A DNA stretch of 64,000 nt from TMED27 sp037969235 (GCA_037969235.1 JBBKXA010000091.1:16302-80301); one strand, 5' to 3'; shown: positions 52,294 through 61,549, counted from the first letter of the stretch. The notes: generated by a model from the sequence alone, not told the origin. Numbers and translations are program-made.

Positions 52294-53490
52294 CTATCGA
52301 TCACCCATCGCTTGCTTCATGAAAAAATCTTTAGCAGGTTTTAACCGGGATACCGCGCGTAAACCCACACGGCGCAATAATCGCACAGGAATAATATTGT
52401 TAGAAAACAACCGATTAAGCGCATCCGTCATTGCCACCATCGCCATATTATCAGGGCGCCGCTTGCGCTGATACGCGCTCAACAAATCAACATCGCCCAA
52501 ATCACCGCCTCGCGCAAAAGCCGCCCCCAACAATTCATCCAACGCATCCAAATCACGAAAGCCCAAATTCAAACCCTGCCCCGCTATCGGATGAATCCCA
52601 TGCGCCGCATCCGCCACCAAAACCATCCGCGAAGCAATATATTCCGCCGCATGCACCAGTGAAAGCGGATAACTGACACGCCTCCCCACCATTGCAACAT
52701 CACCATAGCGCGCAGGAAAACGCGCCGCCAAAGCCGCATTAAATTCGTCATCGCTCAAATGCATCAAAGAATCGCGCTTCGCTCCGTGCTCCGTAAACAC
52801 AACAGACGAGCGATGCTGGCCCTTATCATCCGCCATCGGTAAAACCGCAAACGGCCCCTGCGCAAAGAAATGCTCAACAGCAATATTTTGATGCGGGTGT
52901 TCATGCTCCACGGTGCAAATCACCGCCCGCTGTCTATAATCATGCTGACGGATGCGCACATCAAAAACATCCACCATATGCGCCCGCACCGCAGAATTGC
53001 GACCATCCGCGCCCACAATCAAGCGCGCCTGTAAAATCTGATCTTCATTATAAATGATGCTATTATATTCATTTTGATGCGCGAAATCCGAAACTTGTGC
53101 CGATGCAATATGCACCACATTTTTCAAATCGCGCAAACGCTTAAGCATAGCCTTTTTTAAATCAAAATTATCAACAATCCATCCAAACGCTTTACCGTCG
53201 ACTTCCCCACTGAGAAACTCCAGCAACACAGGCGAGCTGCCATCCAAAATTTGAATATCCTCAATCGCGCAAGACTGGCTGATATTTTGCCAGATCCCTG
53301 CTTTTTCCAAAATTTTTCGTGAACCAAACGAAATAGCCGTTGTCCGCAAATCGTGCGGCCTTTCGCCCTGATCTGCGGCATCCAAACACACCACATCCAT
53401 CCCGCGCTGCCCCAGCAAACAAGTCAACGAAAGCCCAGCCAACCCGCCGCCAACAATAATAACATCATGAATATGTGCTTGCTTCACCAT
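52294..53490 (-). CDS. UbiH/UbiF/COQ6 family FAD-dependent hydroxylase
   Basis: 398 aa flavoprotein monooxygenase of ubiquinone biosynthesis. FAD motifs: VGGGLAGLSLTCLLG at about 14-28, DG motif VGADGRNSAVR at about 160, and VLVADAAHGIHPIAGQGLNLGFRD at about 290, the GD motif of the UbiH-Coq6 group. It hydroxylates the aromatic ring of the quinone precursor. Which of the three ring positions it acts on (C1, C5 or C6) cannot be assigned. It is followed upstream on the same strand by a kinase-like gene with 15 bp between them. Confidence 0.92.
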   Translation of the reverse strand: MVKQAHIHDVIIVGGGLAGLSLTCLLGQRGMDVVCLDAADQGERPHDLRTTAISFGSRKILEKAGIWQNISQSCAIEDIQILDGSSPVLLEFLSGEVDGKAFGWIVDNFDLKKAMLKRLRDLKNVVHIASAQVSDFAHQNEYNSIIYNEDQILQARLIVGADGRNSAVRAHMVDVFDVRIRQHDYRQRAVICTVEHEHPHQNIAVEHFFAQGPFAVLPMADDKGQHRSSVVFTEHGAKRDSLMHLSDDEFNAALAARFPARYGDVAMVGRRVSYPLSLVHAAEYIASRMVLVADAAHGIHPIAGQGLNLGFRDLDALDELLGAAFARGGDLGDVDLLSAYQRKRRPDNMAMVAMTDALNRLFSNNIIPVRLLRRVGLRAVSRLKPAKDFFMKQAMGDR

Positions 53491-53505
53491 ACGCCCAACA
53501 TAGCG

Positions 53506-54321
53506 TTAAAGCATGTCACGAACAAGCCTTGCGACTTCCAAACGCTTATCTTTATTAACGCCGCCACCACCATTCCACACCGTAGAAATCATATTATGCA
53601 CAAAGGCAAATTTCAAAATGCGTGATCGCGAGTATCCAAGCTCGTGGACAAATATATTAGTAAGACACTCAATACGCGCCTTGTCGATCCATAAATGCTC
53701 GGCACCAACAGGATTACCGTAAAAATTGGCCAAATCATAACAGGGATCGCCCATCAACCCTTTCGGATCAATCGCAAGCCAACCACGAGAGCTGTTAATA
53801 ATATTATGGTGGTGCAAATCACCGTGCAAAGGAATGGGATTATTAGTGGTTTCAAACAATTCATGCGCTATTTTTGCCGCATGTATAACAATGCCATCTC
53901 CACCATTTCGCGCCGCTTCAAATAAATCTTGAAACCATTCGCGCAAATCCACCAATGTTTCAGGTGCAATATCTCGACGGGGAGAATGAAGTTGTTTAAC
54001 TACATCACAAATTATATAAGTAGCGGCATCATCTCCGCCCACCATAACCTTTTCGGCAAGCTCCCCTCCATCAGCAAACTCAAGCAAATGCGCATCGTCC
54101 GCCGCATTGATCAACCGTACAGCACCATGCCCATCGTAATAGCGCAGCAATGCACCACCACCGCTTTCATCTTCAACGCCAACAGCATTAAGATGCTTCA
54201 AAACAGCCAACTGCCCATCGGCCTGCTCAACCTTATAAATATCAGACACATGTGTGGAGACAATTTTATCAACAACGCTCAAAGCCCATTGATCTAATAT
54301 AATATCAACGCAGCGTGTCAT
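53506..54321 (-). CDS. Aminoglycoside/hydroxyurea phosphotransferase-type kinase (APH(6)/Hur)
   Basis: 271 aa kinase of the protein-kinase-like fold. The catalytic loop LHGDLHHHNIINS (with Asp and Asn) and the metal motif IDPKGLMGDPCYDLANF are the pattern of the APH(6)/hydroxyurea family (Pfam APH_6_hur), as is the weak nucleotide-binding strand LAVLKHL. This family includes streptomycin 6-kinases, but chromosomal members in alphaproteobacteria are common and may phosphorylate other substrates. It is therefore not evidence for resistance by itself. It lies 15 bp from ubiH, presumably in the same transcript. Confidence 0.82.
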   Translation of the reverse strand: MTRCVDIILDQWALSVVDKIVSTHVSDIYKVEQADGQLAVLKHLNAVGVEDESGGGALLRYYDGHGAVRLINAADDAHLLEFADGGELAEKVMVGGDDAATYIICDVVKQLHSPRRDIAPETLVDLREWFQDLFEAARNGGDGIVIHAAKIAHELFETTNNPIPLHGDLHHHNIINSSRGWLAIDPKGLMGDPCYDLANFYGNPVGAEHLWIDKARIECLTNIFVHELGYSRSRILKFAFVHNMISTVWNGGGGVNKDKRLEVARLVRDML

Positions 54322-54347
54322 AAAATTTCAAATCACGTTTAAGTAGC

Positions 54348-55010
54348 TTAAGTAACCGGCACATCAATGCGACTTGGAAGATCCGCGGCAATCGGTTCAT
54401 CATCGAGCATTTCGATCATACCCGTGGGCTGAACGGCGAAATTTGCGATAAACAGGGCGTTGGAATAAAACACCACGGCGTCACATAAATAATGCCCTTG
54501 TTCGTTGACACCCTCAAAAGTGGCGGGACGAATTGTACCTTCAATGACCGAACGTGTGGTTTCATCCATATTCGCAGGCATATTTGGATCATCCATGCTT
54601 TCCGCAACATAAAACGGGCCTTCCTCGCCGCGCACGAAAAAACAAAAAAAGCGCAAATATTCGAGCACATTTTCTTCATTAACTTTAATCGGCGCTTTGG
54701 CATTCACCTCATGAATTGGCGGAGACGTCCCATTTAAACGGAATAAATTCCCTTGGTCGGTCAAATAATAAACAGTCAATTTTGAATTTGTCCAATTCGG
54801 ATCTTTTACGCGAATTAAAGCGACCTGATCATAAAACGGCAACATCCGCCACTCAACAATCGTGCTATCGGCTGATACGCGGTATTTACCATCAATCGGA
54901 TCAATTTGCTCAAGAAATCCCACAAGTTCTTCACCTTGCACAGGATTCCAACCAGCGCCATTGGGCGCAAGAATATCAGTAACGGGTTGCGCCAAAGCTT
55001 CTTGTGACAT
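54348..55010 (-). CDS. Conserved-looking hypothetical cytoplasmic protein (220 aa)
   Basis: I do not recognise the family. No signal peptide, membrane helix or Cys motif is seen. The protein is acidic, with a beta-strand pattern in the middle (RMLPFYDQVALIRVKD, KLTVYYLTDQGNLFRLNG). A later block, LEYLRFFCFFVRGEEGPFYVAESMDD, and the end IEMLDDEPIAADLP are plain. The codon use is like that of its neighbours. It ends 26 bp before the kinase gene start and may share its transcript. It could be an uncharacterised alphaproteobacterial family; a profile search would decide. Confidence 0.7.
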   Translation of the reverse strand: MSQEALAQPVTDILAPNGAGWNPVQGEELVGFLEQIDPIDGKYRVSADSTIVEWRMLPFYDQVALIRVKDPNWTNSKLTVYYLTDQGNLFRLNGTSPPIHEVNAKAPIKVNEENVLEYLRFFCFFVRGEEGPFYVAESMDDPNMPANMDETTRSVIEGTIRPATFEGVNEQGHYLCDAVVFYSNALFIANFAVQPTGMIEMLDDEPIAADLPSRIDVPVT

Positions 55011-55047
55011 GCGAAAATAATCCTTATCTCTAATTCAAAAGCGTAAT

Positions 55048-55077
55048 GCATCATTATGCAAAAAATATGCATGATGC
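55048..55077. repeat. Inverted repeat upstream of the 220-residue hypothetical gene
   Basis: GCATCAT and ATGATGC pair around a centre that can extend the stem with GCA/TGC. It lies about 40 bp before the hypothetical gene's start, in its presumed promoter region, with no T-run to suggest a terminator. An operator or mRNA leader hairpin is possible. Confidence 0.35.
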
Positions 55078-55160
55078 GCAAGTTTTATCTAATACTCTAA
55101 CACTATCCAATATAGCGCAAATCAAATCAAGTGCCCAGATAAAATGTGTTTAAATGCGTA

Positions 55161-56405
55161 TTAATGTATATCCACGATAGATTTGTGTCGAGCATGATAC
55201 CCGCACAACGCCACAGCAAAAACAATATAACCTAGCCACCAGCTTTGCCACAATCCATAAGCCGTGCAAGACGCAGCCATCAGCGCCATAAAAACAATAA
55301 ACCCTAGCCGCGCAGTATCATACTCACAGGTAGAAAGAGTTTTAAAAACAAGAGCAATAAACGCACATAAACCAGCCACTCCTATCACGCCAAACTCAAT
55401 CCATATCTGCATCACAAAGTTATGAGGATGCAAAACATGATCCAGCGGTGTATATAGCAACGGCGTATCAAAATGCTCTATATATCGCGTGGCCTCAAGA
55501 CCAAAACCATAAAGCGGGTTTTCCAAGGCTTTACGCGCCACAAAGTCCCATATCTCTAAACGATCGCTCGCATAACCTGAAGATGCCCAGCTAGAAGTAT
55601 ACAAAACTTCCGCATAATGCTGATATCCATATTGTGCAATCCATGGAAAACCTATGGCCCCTGCACAAAAGACCAGCGTTAAAACGAACCAACTGGCTTT
55701 ATAATGCATAAGCGGAAAGATCAACGCGCTTATAATCATAACGACCGTAACCATATGCGATGATTGGCTATCCGTTAAAGACAACATCAACAAGGTGATC
55801 AACAACAAAACCGCGACCAACAATATTTTTCTAAACTTGGTGGTATCCAATTGCATCAAAAAACATATACATACAGGCAGCGTAATGACAAAAACCAATA
55901 CCGCACGATTAAGATTCGATACATTCGCTGTATTAGCCGGCAACCCTTTCCAGCTATTATTGATGATCGCGCCAGTATAAAGCTCAAATGCGCAAAATAC
56001 CCCACCAGCAAACACAGCCGTAACAAAACCAATATTAAACCATCGCGCCACCTTCGGCCGATCCATTTGCGGACTAAAACGCATAAAATTGTACAAGCCG
56101 AAGCCACCCAGCAAAATCAGCGCAATTTTCACGCCGCGTTTAACCGTATCAGGAGGAGCAAGGGACCATAAACTACTGAGCAACACCAATGCACTAATCG
56201 TTAATATAATTCGAAAATATAAGGATTGAAATAATACAGAAGGACGCCAATACGCAAATAATCCCAAAACCCCTACAATCATCGGAATAAAACCATATAA
56301 ACGCGGCGACACACCCCCTAAAAACGGCATCAAACTAATAACCGTAATAATTACGCCAACGACAACATGTGATTTATTTTGAAGGAGAGAAAAATTGGCG
56401 CTCAC
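55161..56405 (-). CDS. O-antigen ligase/polymerase family membrane protein
   Basis: 414 aa, about 11-12 hydrophobic helices, with one larger periplasmic loop holding HVLHPHNFVMQIWIEFGVIG. The HPHN motif with the preceding Gly-rich GFGLEATRY is the Wzy_C/WaaL signature. The protein would join or polymerise surface polysaccharide at the outer face of the inner membrane. Ligase (WaaL) and polymerase (Wzy) functions cannot be told apart from sequence alone, and no other polysaccharide gene is nearby. GTG start overlaps the stop of the small secreted protein by one base (TAGTG), so the two are coupled. Confidence 0.85.
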   Translation of the reverse strand: MSANFSLLQNKSHVVVGVIITVISLMPFLGGVSPRLYGFIPMIVGVLGLFAYWRPSVLFQSLYFRIILTISALVLLSSLWSLAPPDTVKRGVKIALILLGGFGLYNFMRFSPQMDRPKVARWFNIGFVTAVFAGGVFCAFELYTGAIINNSWKGLPANTANVSNLNRAVLVFVITLPVCICFLMQLDTTKFRKILLVAVLLLITLLMLSLTDSQSSHMVTVVMIISALIFPLMHYKASWFVLTLVFCAGAIGFPWIAQYGYQHYAEVLYTSSWASSGYASDRLEIWDFVARKALENPLYGFGLEATRYIEHFDTPLLYTPLDHVLHPHNFVMQIWIEFGVIGVAGLCAFIALVFKTLSTCEYDTARLGFIVFMALMAASCTAYGLWQSWWLGYIVFAVALCGYHARHKSIVDIH

Positions 56406-56698
56406 TATTTCTGATCTTCGCCCGTTTTCAAATCTTCAACTAAATACACACCACCATCAACATAAAACTGGCCGCGCTCATCAAATTTTGCATCCATGGC
56501 ATGCCCGTCAAAATCCCCCGCAGCAGGCGTAATATCTAACAAGGCACTATCTGGCTCAACATCATCTGATACACTGATTATAACATGCGCATCATTAGCC
56601 AGAATATCCCAATCAGGCGCCTGTTCTTGCGCAAATCCAGACGATGCACCAGACAAAACAAAACACAAAACCGAAAAAACACGAAAATATACCCGCAT
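56405..56698 (-). CDS. Small exported protein of unknown function (97 aa)
   Basis: From ATG 56698 the product has a signal peptide (MRVYFRVFSVLCFVLSGASSGFA) and a short acidic mature part of about 74 residues with no cysteine. Not recognised. An earlier ATG at 56758 would add a hydrophobic leader of 20 residues and is less likely. It is coupled by TAGTG to the ligase-like gene downstream, which suggests a common role in surface glycan handling, but nothing in the sequence shows it. It diverges from hslU over about 114 bp. Confidence 0.6.
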   Translation of the reverse strand: MRVYFRVFSVLCFVLSGASSGFAQEQAPDWDILANDAHVIISVSDDVEPDSALLDITPAAGDFDGHAMDAKFDERGQFYVDGGVYLVEDLKTGEDQK

Positions 56699-56812
56699 AA
56701 TCAATCCTTTTATAATTGAAATGAACAATAATTTTTTACACAATACAATTATCATCACACGCTCACAACAAAAACCTCTTGATTAATCCCCGACAAAGGT
56801 TAAATAAAATTC

Positions 56813-58165
56813 ATGACCAACGCATCCCAGACTTTAAAAAAGACCTCCCCGCTCGATATTCCCGCATTTTCCCCGCGCGAAACCGTCAGCGAACTTGACC
56901 GTTTTATTATAGGACAAACTGACGCCAAGAAAGCCGTGGCCGTGGCGCTCCGTAACCGTTGGCGCCGCCGCCAGCTTGACCCCGCGCTTCAAGAAGAAGT
57001 CTACCCCAAAAATATTTTGATGGTCGGCCCCACAGGCGTAGGGAAAACAGAAATCGCCCGCCGCCTCGCCAAACTCGCAAATGCGCCGTTCGTCAAAGTC
57101 GAAGCTACTAAATTCACCGAAGTCGGTTATGTCGGAAAGGACGTAGAACAAATCATCCGCGACCTCACCGAATCGGCAATGCACATGGTTCGCGAGCAAA
57201 GCCGCATAACCGTCACCGCCCAAGCCGAAATTTATGCCGAAGAACGCGTGCTGGATGCGCTGGTTGGCAATACCGCTGGCGAAGGCACGCGCAAATCTTT
57301 CCGCGAAAAACTCCGCTCTGGTGAACTGGATGATCGCGAGATTGAAATCGAAGTCATCGACAACGCCAACCCTATGAGCAATATGATGGATATCCCCGGT
57401 ATGCCAGGCGCTTCGATGTCGATGGTCAACATGGGCGATATTTTCGGCAAAGCGTTTGAAAAAACCAAGAAAAAGAAAATGCGCGTTGAAGACAGCTATA
57501 AAGTCCTCATGGCCGAAGAATCGGACAAGCTCCTCGATGAAGACAAACTCACCGCCCAAGCGCTCGAATTGGTCGAGCAAAATGGGATTGTTTTCCTCGA
57601 TGAAATCGACAAAATCTCCGCCCGTCAAGACGCCCGCGGCGGTGACGTCAGCCGCGAAGGTGTACAGCGCGATCTATTGCCACTGATCGAAGGCACAACC
57701 GTGACCACCAAATACGGCATTGTTAAAACTGACCATATTTTATTCATCGCCAGCGGCGCCTTCCACTACTCTAAACCCTCCGATTTATTGGCGGAATTAC
57801 AAGGGCGCCTGCCCATTCGCGTGGAGCTAAAAGCCCTCACCCAGGACGATTTCAAAAAAATCCTTAAAGACACCGAAGCCAGCTTGATCAAGCAATATGT
57901 AGCATTAATCGGCACCGAAAAAGTCACGCTCGATTTCGAAGAAGAAGCGATCGACGAGATCGCCCGCCTGTCGTTTGAAATCAACGAACAAGTCGAAAAT
58001 ATCGGCGCGCGCCGCTTGCATACCGTGATGGAAAAATTGCTGGAAGAAATCAGCTTTTCCGCGACCGATCGCGGCGGCGAAACCATAAAAATCACCGGCG
58101 ATTACGTCCGCGAAAACGTCGAAACACTCGTCAAAGACAATGATTTGAGCAAGTTTATTTTGTAG
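56813..58165 (+). CDS. hslU: ATP-dependent protease ATPase subunit HslU (ClpY)
   Basis: AAA+ unfoldase of the HslUV protease, 450 aa. Walker A GPTGVGKTEIARR is at 72-84, the pore loop GYVG is near 105-108, Walker B is GIVFLDEID (about 258), and the tail SKFIL is the C-terminal peptide that docks into HslV. Alphaproteobacterial features (ETVSELDRFIIGQ start, variable I domain around 140-250) are normal. The HslV peptidase gene, which usually sits directly upstream, is absent; a divergent exported protein is there instead. The partner may be encoded elsewhere. Confidence 0.97.
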   Translation: MTNASQTLKKTSPLDIPAFSPRETVSELDRFIIGQTDAKKAVAVALRNRWRRRQLDPALQEEVYPKNILMVGPTGVGKTEIARRLAKLANAPFVKVEATKFTEVGYVGKDVEQIIRDLTESAMHMVREQSRITVTAQAEIYAEERVLDALVGNTAGEGTRKSFREKLRSGELDDREIEIEVIDNANPMSNMMDIPGMPGASMSMVNMGDIFGKAFEKTKKKKMRVEDSYKVLMAEESDKLLDEDKLTAQALELVEQNGIVFLDEIDKISARQDARGGDVSREGVQRDLLPLIEGTTVTTKYGIVKTDHILFIASGAFHYSKPSDLLAELQGRLPIRVELKALTQDDFKKILKDTEASLIKQYVALIGTEKVTLDFEEEAIDEIARLSFEINEQVENIGARRLHTVMEKLLEEISFSATDRGGETIKITGDYVRENVETLVKDNDLSKFIL

Positions 58166-58307
58166 GTGAGTTACCGTATAAAAAGTGGACTAGAAAACCG
58201 GACTAAGCCCGCATTTTTCGCTAAAATGCGAAAGCGGACTAACATTTTCACCACGTGAGCTGTGGTGAGTGTGGTTTTATTGTAGTCGAAATTGTAAATT
58301 TTGTCAT
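58166..58307. repeat. Post-hslU spacer with GGACTA copies and two hairpins
   Basis: Three copies of GGACTA occur within about 60 bp. The last two flank a perfect hairpin, CGCATTTT-TCGCT-AAAATGCG (58210-58230). A second hairpin, CACCAC-GTGAGCT-GTGGTG (58249-58267), may terminate hslU, although the T-tract after it is weak. No reading frame of note. It abuts the truncated mazF, so it could be the scar of an insertion or rearrangement. Confidence 0.5.
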
Positions 58308-58559
58308 TTAAAAATGTGCAATGCCTAATTGTAGCAAAATCACACGTTCTACATCTGTCATTTCATGATCGGTGATTTGCCCTATGTGATTATAAAGACG
58401 GTCTTTTGAAACGGTCATAATTTGATCTGCCATGAGTTTTGAACGCTTATTTTTAATTTTCACCAAACATTCTGGTGGGTATAGCTCGCCTGTCGCGCTG
58501 GTGGCGGGAATAACCTGAACGCGTTGGCTGTGTGTATTGGAAAGATCGTTGCTACTCAA
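58308..58559 (-). pseudogene. Truncated MazF/PemK-type toxin remnant
   Basis: The 83-residue frame SSNDLSNTHSQRVQVIPATS, then LYPPECLVKI, MADQIMTVSKDRL and MTDVERVILLQLGI, is the C-terminal two thirds of a MazF/PemK toxin. The N-terminal strand and loop (GDIWxxxL...RPxVVVSND, with the catalytic Arg) is missing. The codon before the TTG is preceded in frame by a TAG, and only 27 bp separate it from the next gene, so no room is left for the N-terminus. No antitoxin gene is seen. This points to a decayed gene, not a functional toxin. A start at TTG with a novel short protein is the less likely alternative. Confidence 0.8.
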
Positions 58560-58586
58560 ACACTATTTACAGTTTAAACAGTAAGA

Positions 58587-59030
58587 TTAAATACGGAAAT
58601 GAGAGATTATTTGTCTATAGTAGAAGAACCCCGCCAACGCACCGCCTATTGCATTCATCGCATTGCCTGAAACAATTGCAGCAAAAGTCACGGAATCTTC
58701 CGACATGACAAGCGAAAAAATTTTAAAAGAAACAACTGTAATGATAGCACCGCACAAGGCATATATAAATTTGTTATTCCAATTTTGAGTTGAAACAAAA
58801 CGTGCTAGAGGCGTCCCCATACATAAAACAAAAATTGCAATAAACGGTCCCATTATAATAAACCCTAAAAGACTTAGCAATATGGCAGAACCAAAGGCAT
58901 CTAAAAAGCCGGTTGTTAACTCTGCTTTATAAAATGTAACGCCTAGCATTATGGTTTCAATCATCAAAACAATAACCATTGCTTTTACAGTTGCCCAAAG
59001 CAACTCAGAAAATGTTTTACGAAAAGTCAT
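58587..59030 (-). CDS. Hypothetical membrane protein (147 aa)
   Basis: Unrecognised; four hydrophobic helices: about 10-31 (AMVIVLMIETIMLGVTFY), 46-70, 88-110 and 115-135. The start at ATG 59030 is five bases after the guaA stop and has a purine-rich ribosome site (GGAGTAGAGAGA); a GTG at 59045 would overlap guaA. It is probably cotranscribed with guaA. The loops are short and mostly uncharged, which does not suggest a particular transport family. No relatives can be named by eye. Confidence 0.65.
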   Translation of the reverse strand: MTFRKTFSELLWATVKAMVIVLMIETIMLGVTFYKAELTTGFLDAFGSAILLSLLGFIIMGPFIAIFVLCMGTPLARFVSTQNWNNKFIYALCGAIITVVSFKIFSLVMSEDSVTFAAIVSGNAMNAIGGALAGFFYYRQIISHFRI

Positions 59031-59035
59031 TCTCT

Positions 59036-60625
59036 CTACTCCCACTCTATCGTCCCCGGCGGTTTACTCGTAATATCATACGTCACGCGATTTATCCCGT
59101 GCACCTCATTAATAATGCGTGTACTTACCCGCCCTAAAAACTCGTGCTCGAACGGATAGTAATCCGCGGTCATGCCGTCGGTGCTGGTCACGGCGCGTAA
59201 GGCACACACATAATCATACGTACGGCCATCACCCATTACCCCAACGGAGCGTACGGGAAGTAACACAACAAAGGCTTGCCAGATCTCATCGTATAAGCCC
59301 GCTTTTTTAATCTCGTCCAGATACACAACATCGGCTTTTTTCAAAATCTCCAGCTTCTCACGCGTGATCTCCCCCGGCATCCGAATCGCTAAACCTGGCC
59401 CCGGAAATGGATGGCGGCGGATAAAATCCTCTGGCATCCCCAGCGCCCGCCCTAAATCGCGCACCTCGTCCTTGAACAATTCGCGCATCGGCTCAATCAA
59501 TTTCAAATTCATTCGCTCTGGCAAACCGCCGACATTATGATGCGATTTGATCGTCACACTTGGCCCACCCGTAAAACTCACCGATTCAATCACATCAGGG
59601 TACAGCGTGCCTTGCGCGAGGAATTTCGCATCGCCGATTTCTTTGGCGCATTTATCAAACACATCAATAAATAATCCGCCAATAATTTTGCGCTTGGTTT
59701 CGGGGTCGGTCACCCCTTCTAACTTGCCGAGGAAAAGATCACTCGCATCTTCATGAATAAGCGGAATGTTGTAATGCTCGCGGAATAACGACACCACTTG
59801 CTCGCTCTCACCGCTGCGCATCATGCCCGTATCCACATAAATACACGTGAGCTGATCGCCGATCGCCTCATGGAGCAAAATCGCGGTCACACTTGAATCG
59901 ACGCCGCCAGACAGCCCACATATAACCTTGCCGCTGCCCACTTTCTCACGGATTTTGGCAATGCTTTCCTCGCGGAAATTTTGCATCGTCCAATCCCCCG
60001 AACAGCCGCAAACATTATGCGTGAAATTCTTGAGCAAATCCGCGCCATGCGGCGTATGCACCACTTCGGGATGAAATTGAGTTCCATAAAAACGACGCTC
60101 TGTATCGGCGATAAAGGCATACGGCGCGCCTTCGGATTTCGCCAAAACGCGAAAACCATTGGGCAATTCGGCGACATGATCCCCATGAGACATCCACACC
60201 TGTTCCCGCGCACCCTTGTGCCATATGCCTTGCGCAACTTTGGAATCATCAATCACTTCCACATGTGCGCGACCAAATTCGCGGCTTTTTTCGCCTTCAA
60301 CTGTGCCGCCCAATTGCGCAACCATCGTTTGCTGCCCGTAACAAATCCCAAATACAGGCACACCCATCGTAAACACGCAATCTGGAGCGGCTGGCGCGTC
60401 CTCATCCAACACACTGCATGGCCCACCAGAAAGAATAATCCCCTTCGGAGCATAGGCTTTTATTTTATCCTCATCCGCCTGATTAAACGGCCAAATCTCG
60501 CAATACACACCGCTTTCACGTACACGGCGCGCAATGAGCTGCGTCACTTGTGATCCAAAATCGAGAATTAATATATGCTCGTGGTTTATATTGACTTTAG
60601 GGGCGATTACGGGTTGTACTGACAT
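59036..60625 (-). CDS. guaA: GMP synthase (glutamine-hydrolysing)
   Basis: Converts XMP to GMP. The class I glutaminase has the Cys in GICYGQQ and the His-Glu in GTQFHPEV, and the ATP-pyrophosphatase domain has the P-loop SGGVDSSVTA. The C-terminal dimerisation domain ends with the family sequence RVTYDITSKPPGTIEWE. From ATG 60625 it has 529 aa (E. coli 525). An ATG at 60661 would add 12 residues with no evidence for it. The gene diverges from metF over about 80 bp. Position of the start remains open. Confidence 0.96.
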   Translation of the reverse strand: MSVQPVIAPKVNINHEHILILDFGSQVTQLIARRVRESGVYCEIWPFNQADEDKIKAYAPKGIILSGGPCSVLDEDAPAAPDCVFTMGVPVFGICYGQQTMVAQLGGTVEGEKSREFGRAHVEVIDDSKVAQGIWHKGAREQVWMSHGDHVAELPNGFRVLAKSEGAPYAFIADTERRFYGTQFHPEVVHTPHGADLLKNFTHNVCGCSGDWTMQNFREESIAKIREKVGSGKVICGLSGGVDSSVTAILLHEAIGDQLTCIYVDTGMMRSGESEQVVSLFREHYNIPLIHEDASDLFLGKLEGVTDPETKRKIIGGLFIDVFDKCAKEIGDAKFLAQGTLYPDVIESVSFTGGPSVTIKSHHNVGGLPERMNLKLIEPMRELFKDEVRDLGRALGMPEDFIRRHPFPGPGLAIRMPGEITREKLEILKKADVVYLDEIKKAGLYDEIWQAFVVLLPVRSVGVMGDGRTYDYVCALRAVTSTDGMTADYYPFEHEFLGRVSTRIINEVHGINRVTYDITSKPPGTIEWE

Positions 60626-60703
60626 GGTTAACACGGCTTTCGTTTGCGATTGATAGGCCATGTTTTAAGCTAAAAACTGACAAACGTAAAGGTCTGAAAC
60701 ATC

Positions 60704-61549
60704 GTGACAAAACCAAGCATCTCTTTCGAATTTTTTCCTGCCAAAACGGATAAAGGTACACAAACTCTTTTAAAAAACGTCGGTAAATTGGCCTCGCTCA
60801 AGCCCCATTACATGACCGTGACGTATGGCGCAGGGGGGTCAACACAAGACGGAACGCGTAAAACGCTCGAAGCCATGAAAACGCATGAAATCCCCCTCGC
60901 CGCGCATTTAACATTCATCAATGCCCGCAAAGATCAATTAAAAACATACACCGATGAATTGTGGAACAGTGGCGTTCGCCATATCGTAGCCTTACGCGGT
61001 GACATGCCAAAGGACGCAGACGTCAAATGGCCACTCGATTCGGATAACAATTATTTTCAATACACGTCTGATTTTGTTGCTGGCCTTAAAAGCTGGCACG
61101 ACTTTGAGATTTCCGTCGGCTGCTATCCCGAAAAACACCCCGACGCCGTATCCTTAGATGCCGACATCGCCGCATTAAAATTAAAATGCGATGCAGGCGC
61201 AGACCGCGCCATCACACAATTTTTCTTCGATAATAACGATTATTTTCGCTTCGTTGATCAAGCACAAAGCGCAGGAATTACAACACCAATATGCCCTGGT
61301 GTGCTCCCCATTCATGATTTTGAAAGCATGTGTAAATTTGCCAAACGTTGCGAAACCACCGTGCCCAACTGGCTGCATAAAAAATTTGAAGGCGTAGCGG
61401 CAAATTCCCCCGATGCCCGCAAAATTGCGACAGATTTATTGCTCGAGCAAACAGAAAACCTTGCCGCACATGGCGTAGAACATATCCATTTCTACACCCT
61501 CAATAAATCCTCCATCACGACGGAAGTATGCGAAGCTTTAGCCCTATAA
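60704..61549 (+). CDS. metF: 5,10-methylenetetrahydrofolate reductase
   Basis: 281 aa TIM-barrel flavoprotein that makes 5-methyl-tetrahydrofolate, the methyl donor of methionine synthase. The beginning SISFEFFPAKTDKG has the catalytic Glu, followed by MTVTYGAGGST, HIVALRGDMPKD and the ADRAITQFFFDNNDYFRF block. GTG start is preceded by AAAGGT about 11 bases before it. It is directly upstream of the SAM-II riboswitch and metE, so the two successive enzymes of methionine synthesis are adjacent, but metF itself has no riboswitch. Confidence 0.96.
   Translation: MTKPSISFEFFPAKTDKGTQTLLKNVGKLASLKPHYMTVTYGAGGSTQDGTRKTLEAMKTHEIPLAAHLTFINARKDQLKTYTDELWNSGVRHIVALRGDMPKDADVKWPLDSDNNYFQYTSDFVAGLKSWHDFEISVGCYPEKHPDAVSLDADIAALKLKCDAGADRAITQFFFDNNDYFRFVDQAQSAGITTPICPGVLPIHDFESMCKFAKRCETTVPNWLHKKFEGVAANSPDARKIATDLLLEQTENLAAHGVEHIHFYTLNKSSITTEVCEALAL

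Noticed and set aside
53506..54321. Antibiotic resistance call for the APH(6)/Hur-like kinase
   Set aside because: Family membership alone does not show resistance; it sits in a housekeeping context with normal codon use.
56834..57628. 264-residue frame opposite hslU
   Set aside because: Antisense to hslU; composition mirrors the hslU codons and shows no domain.
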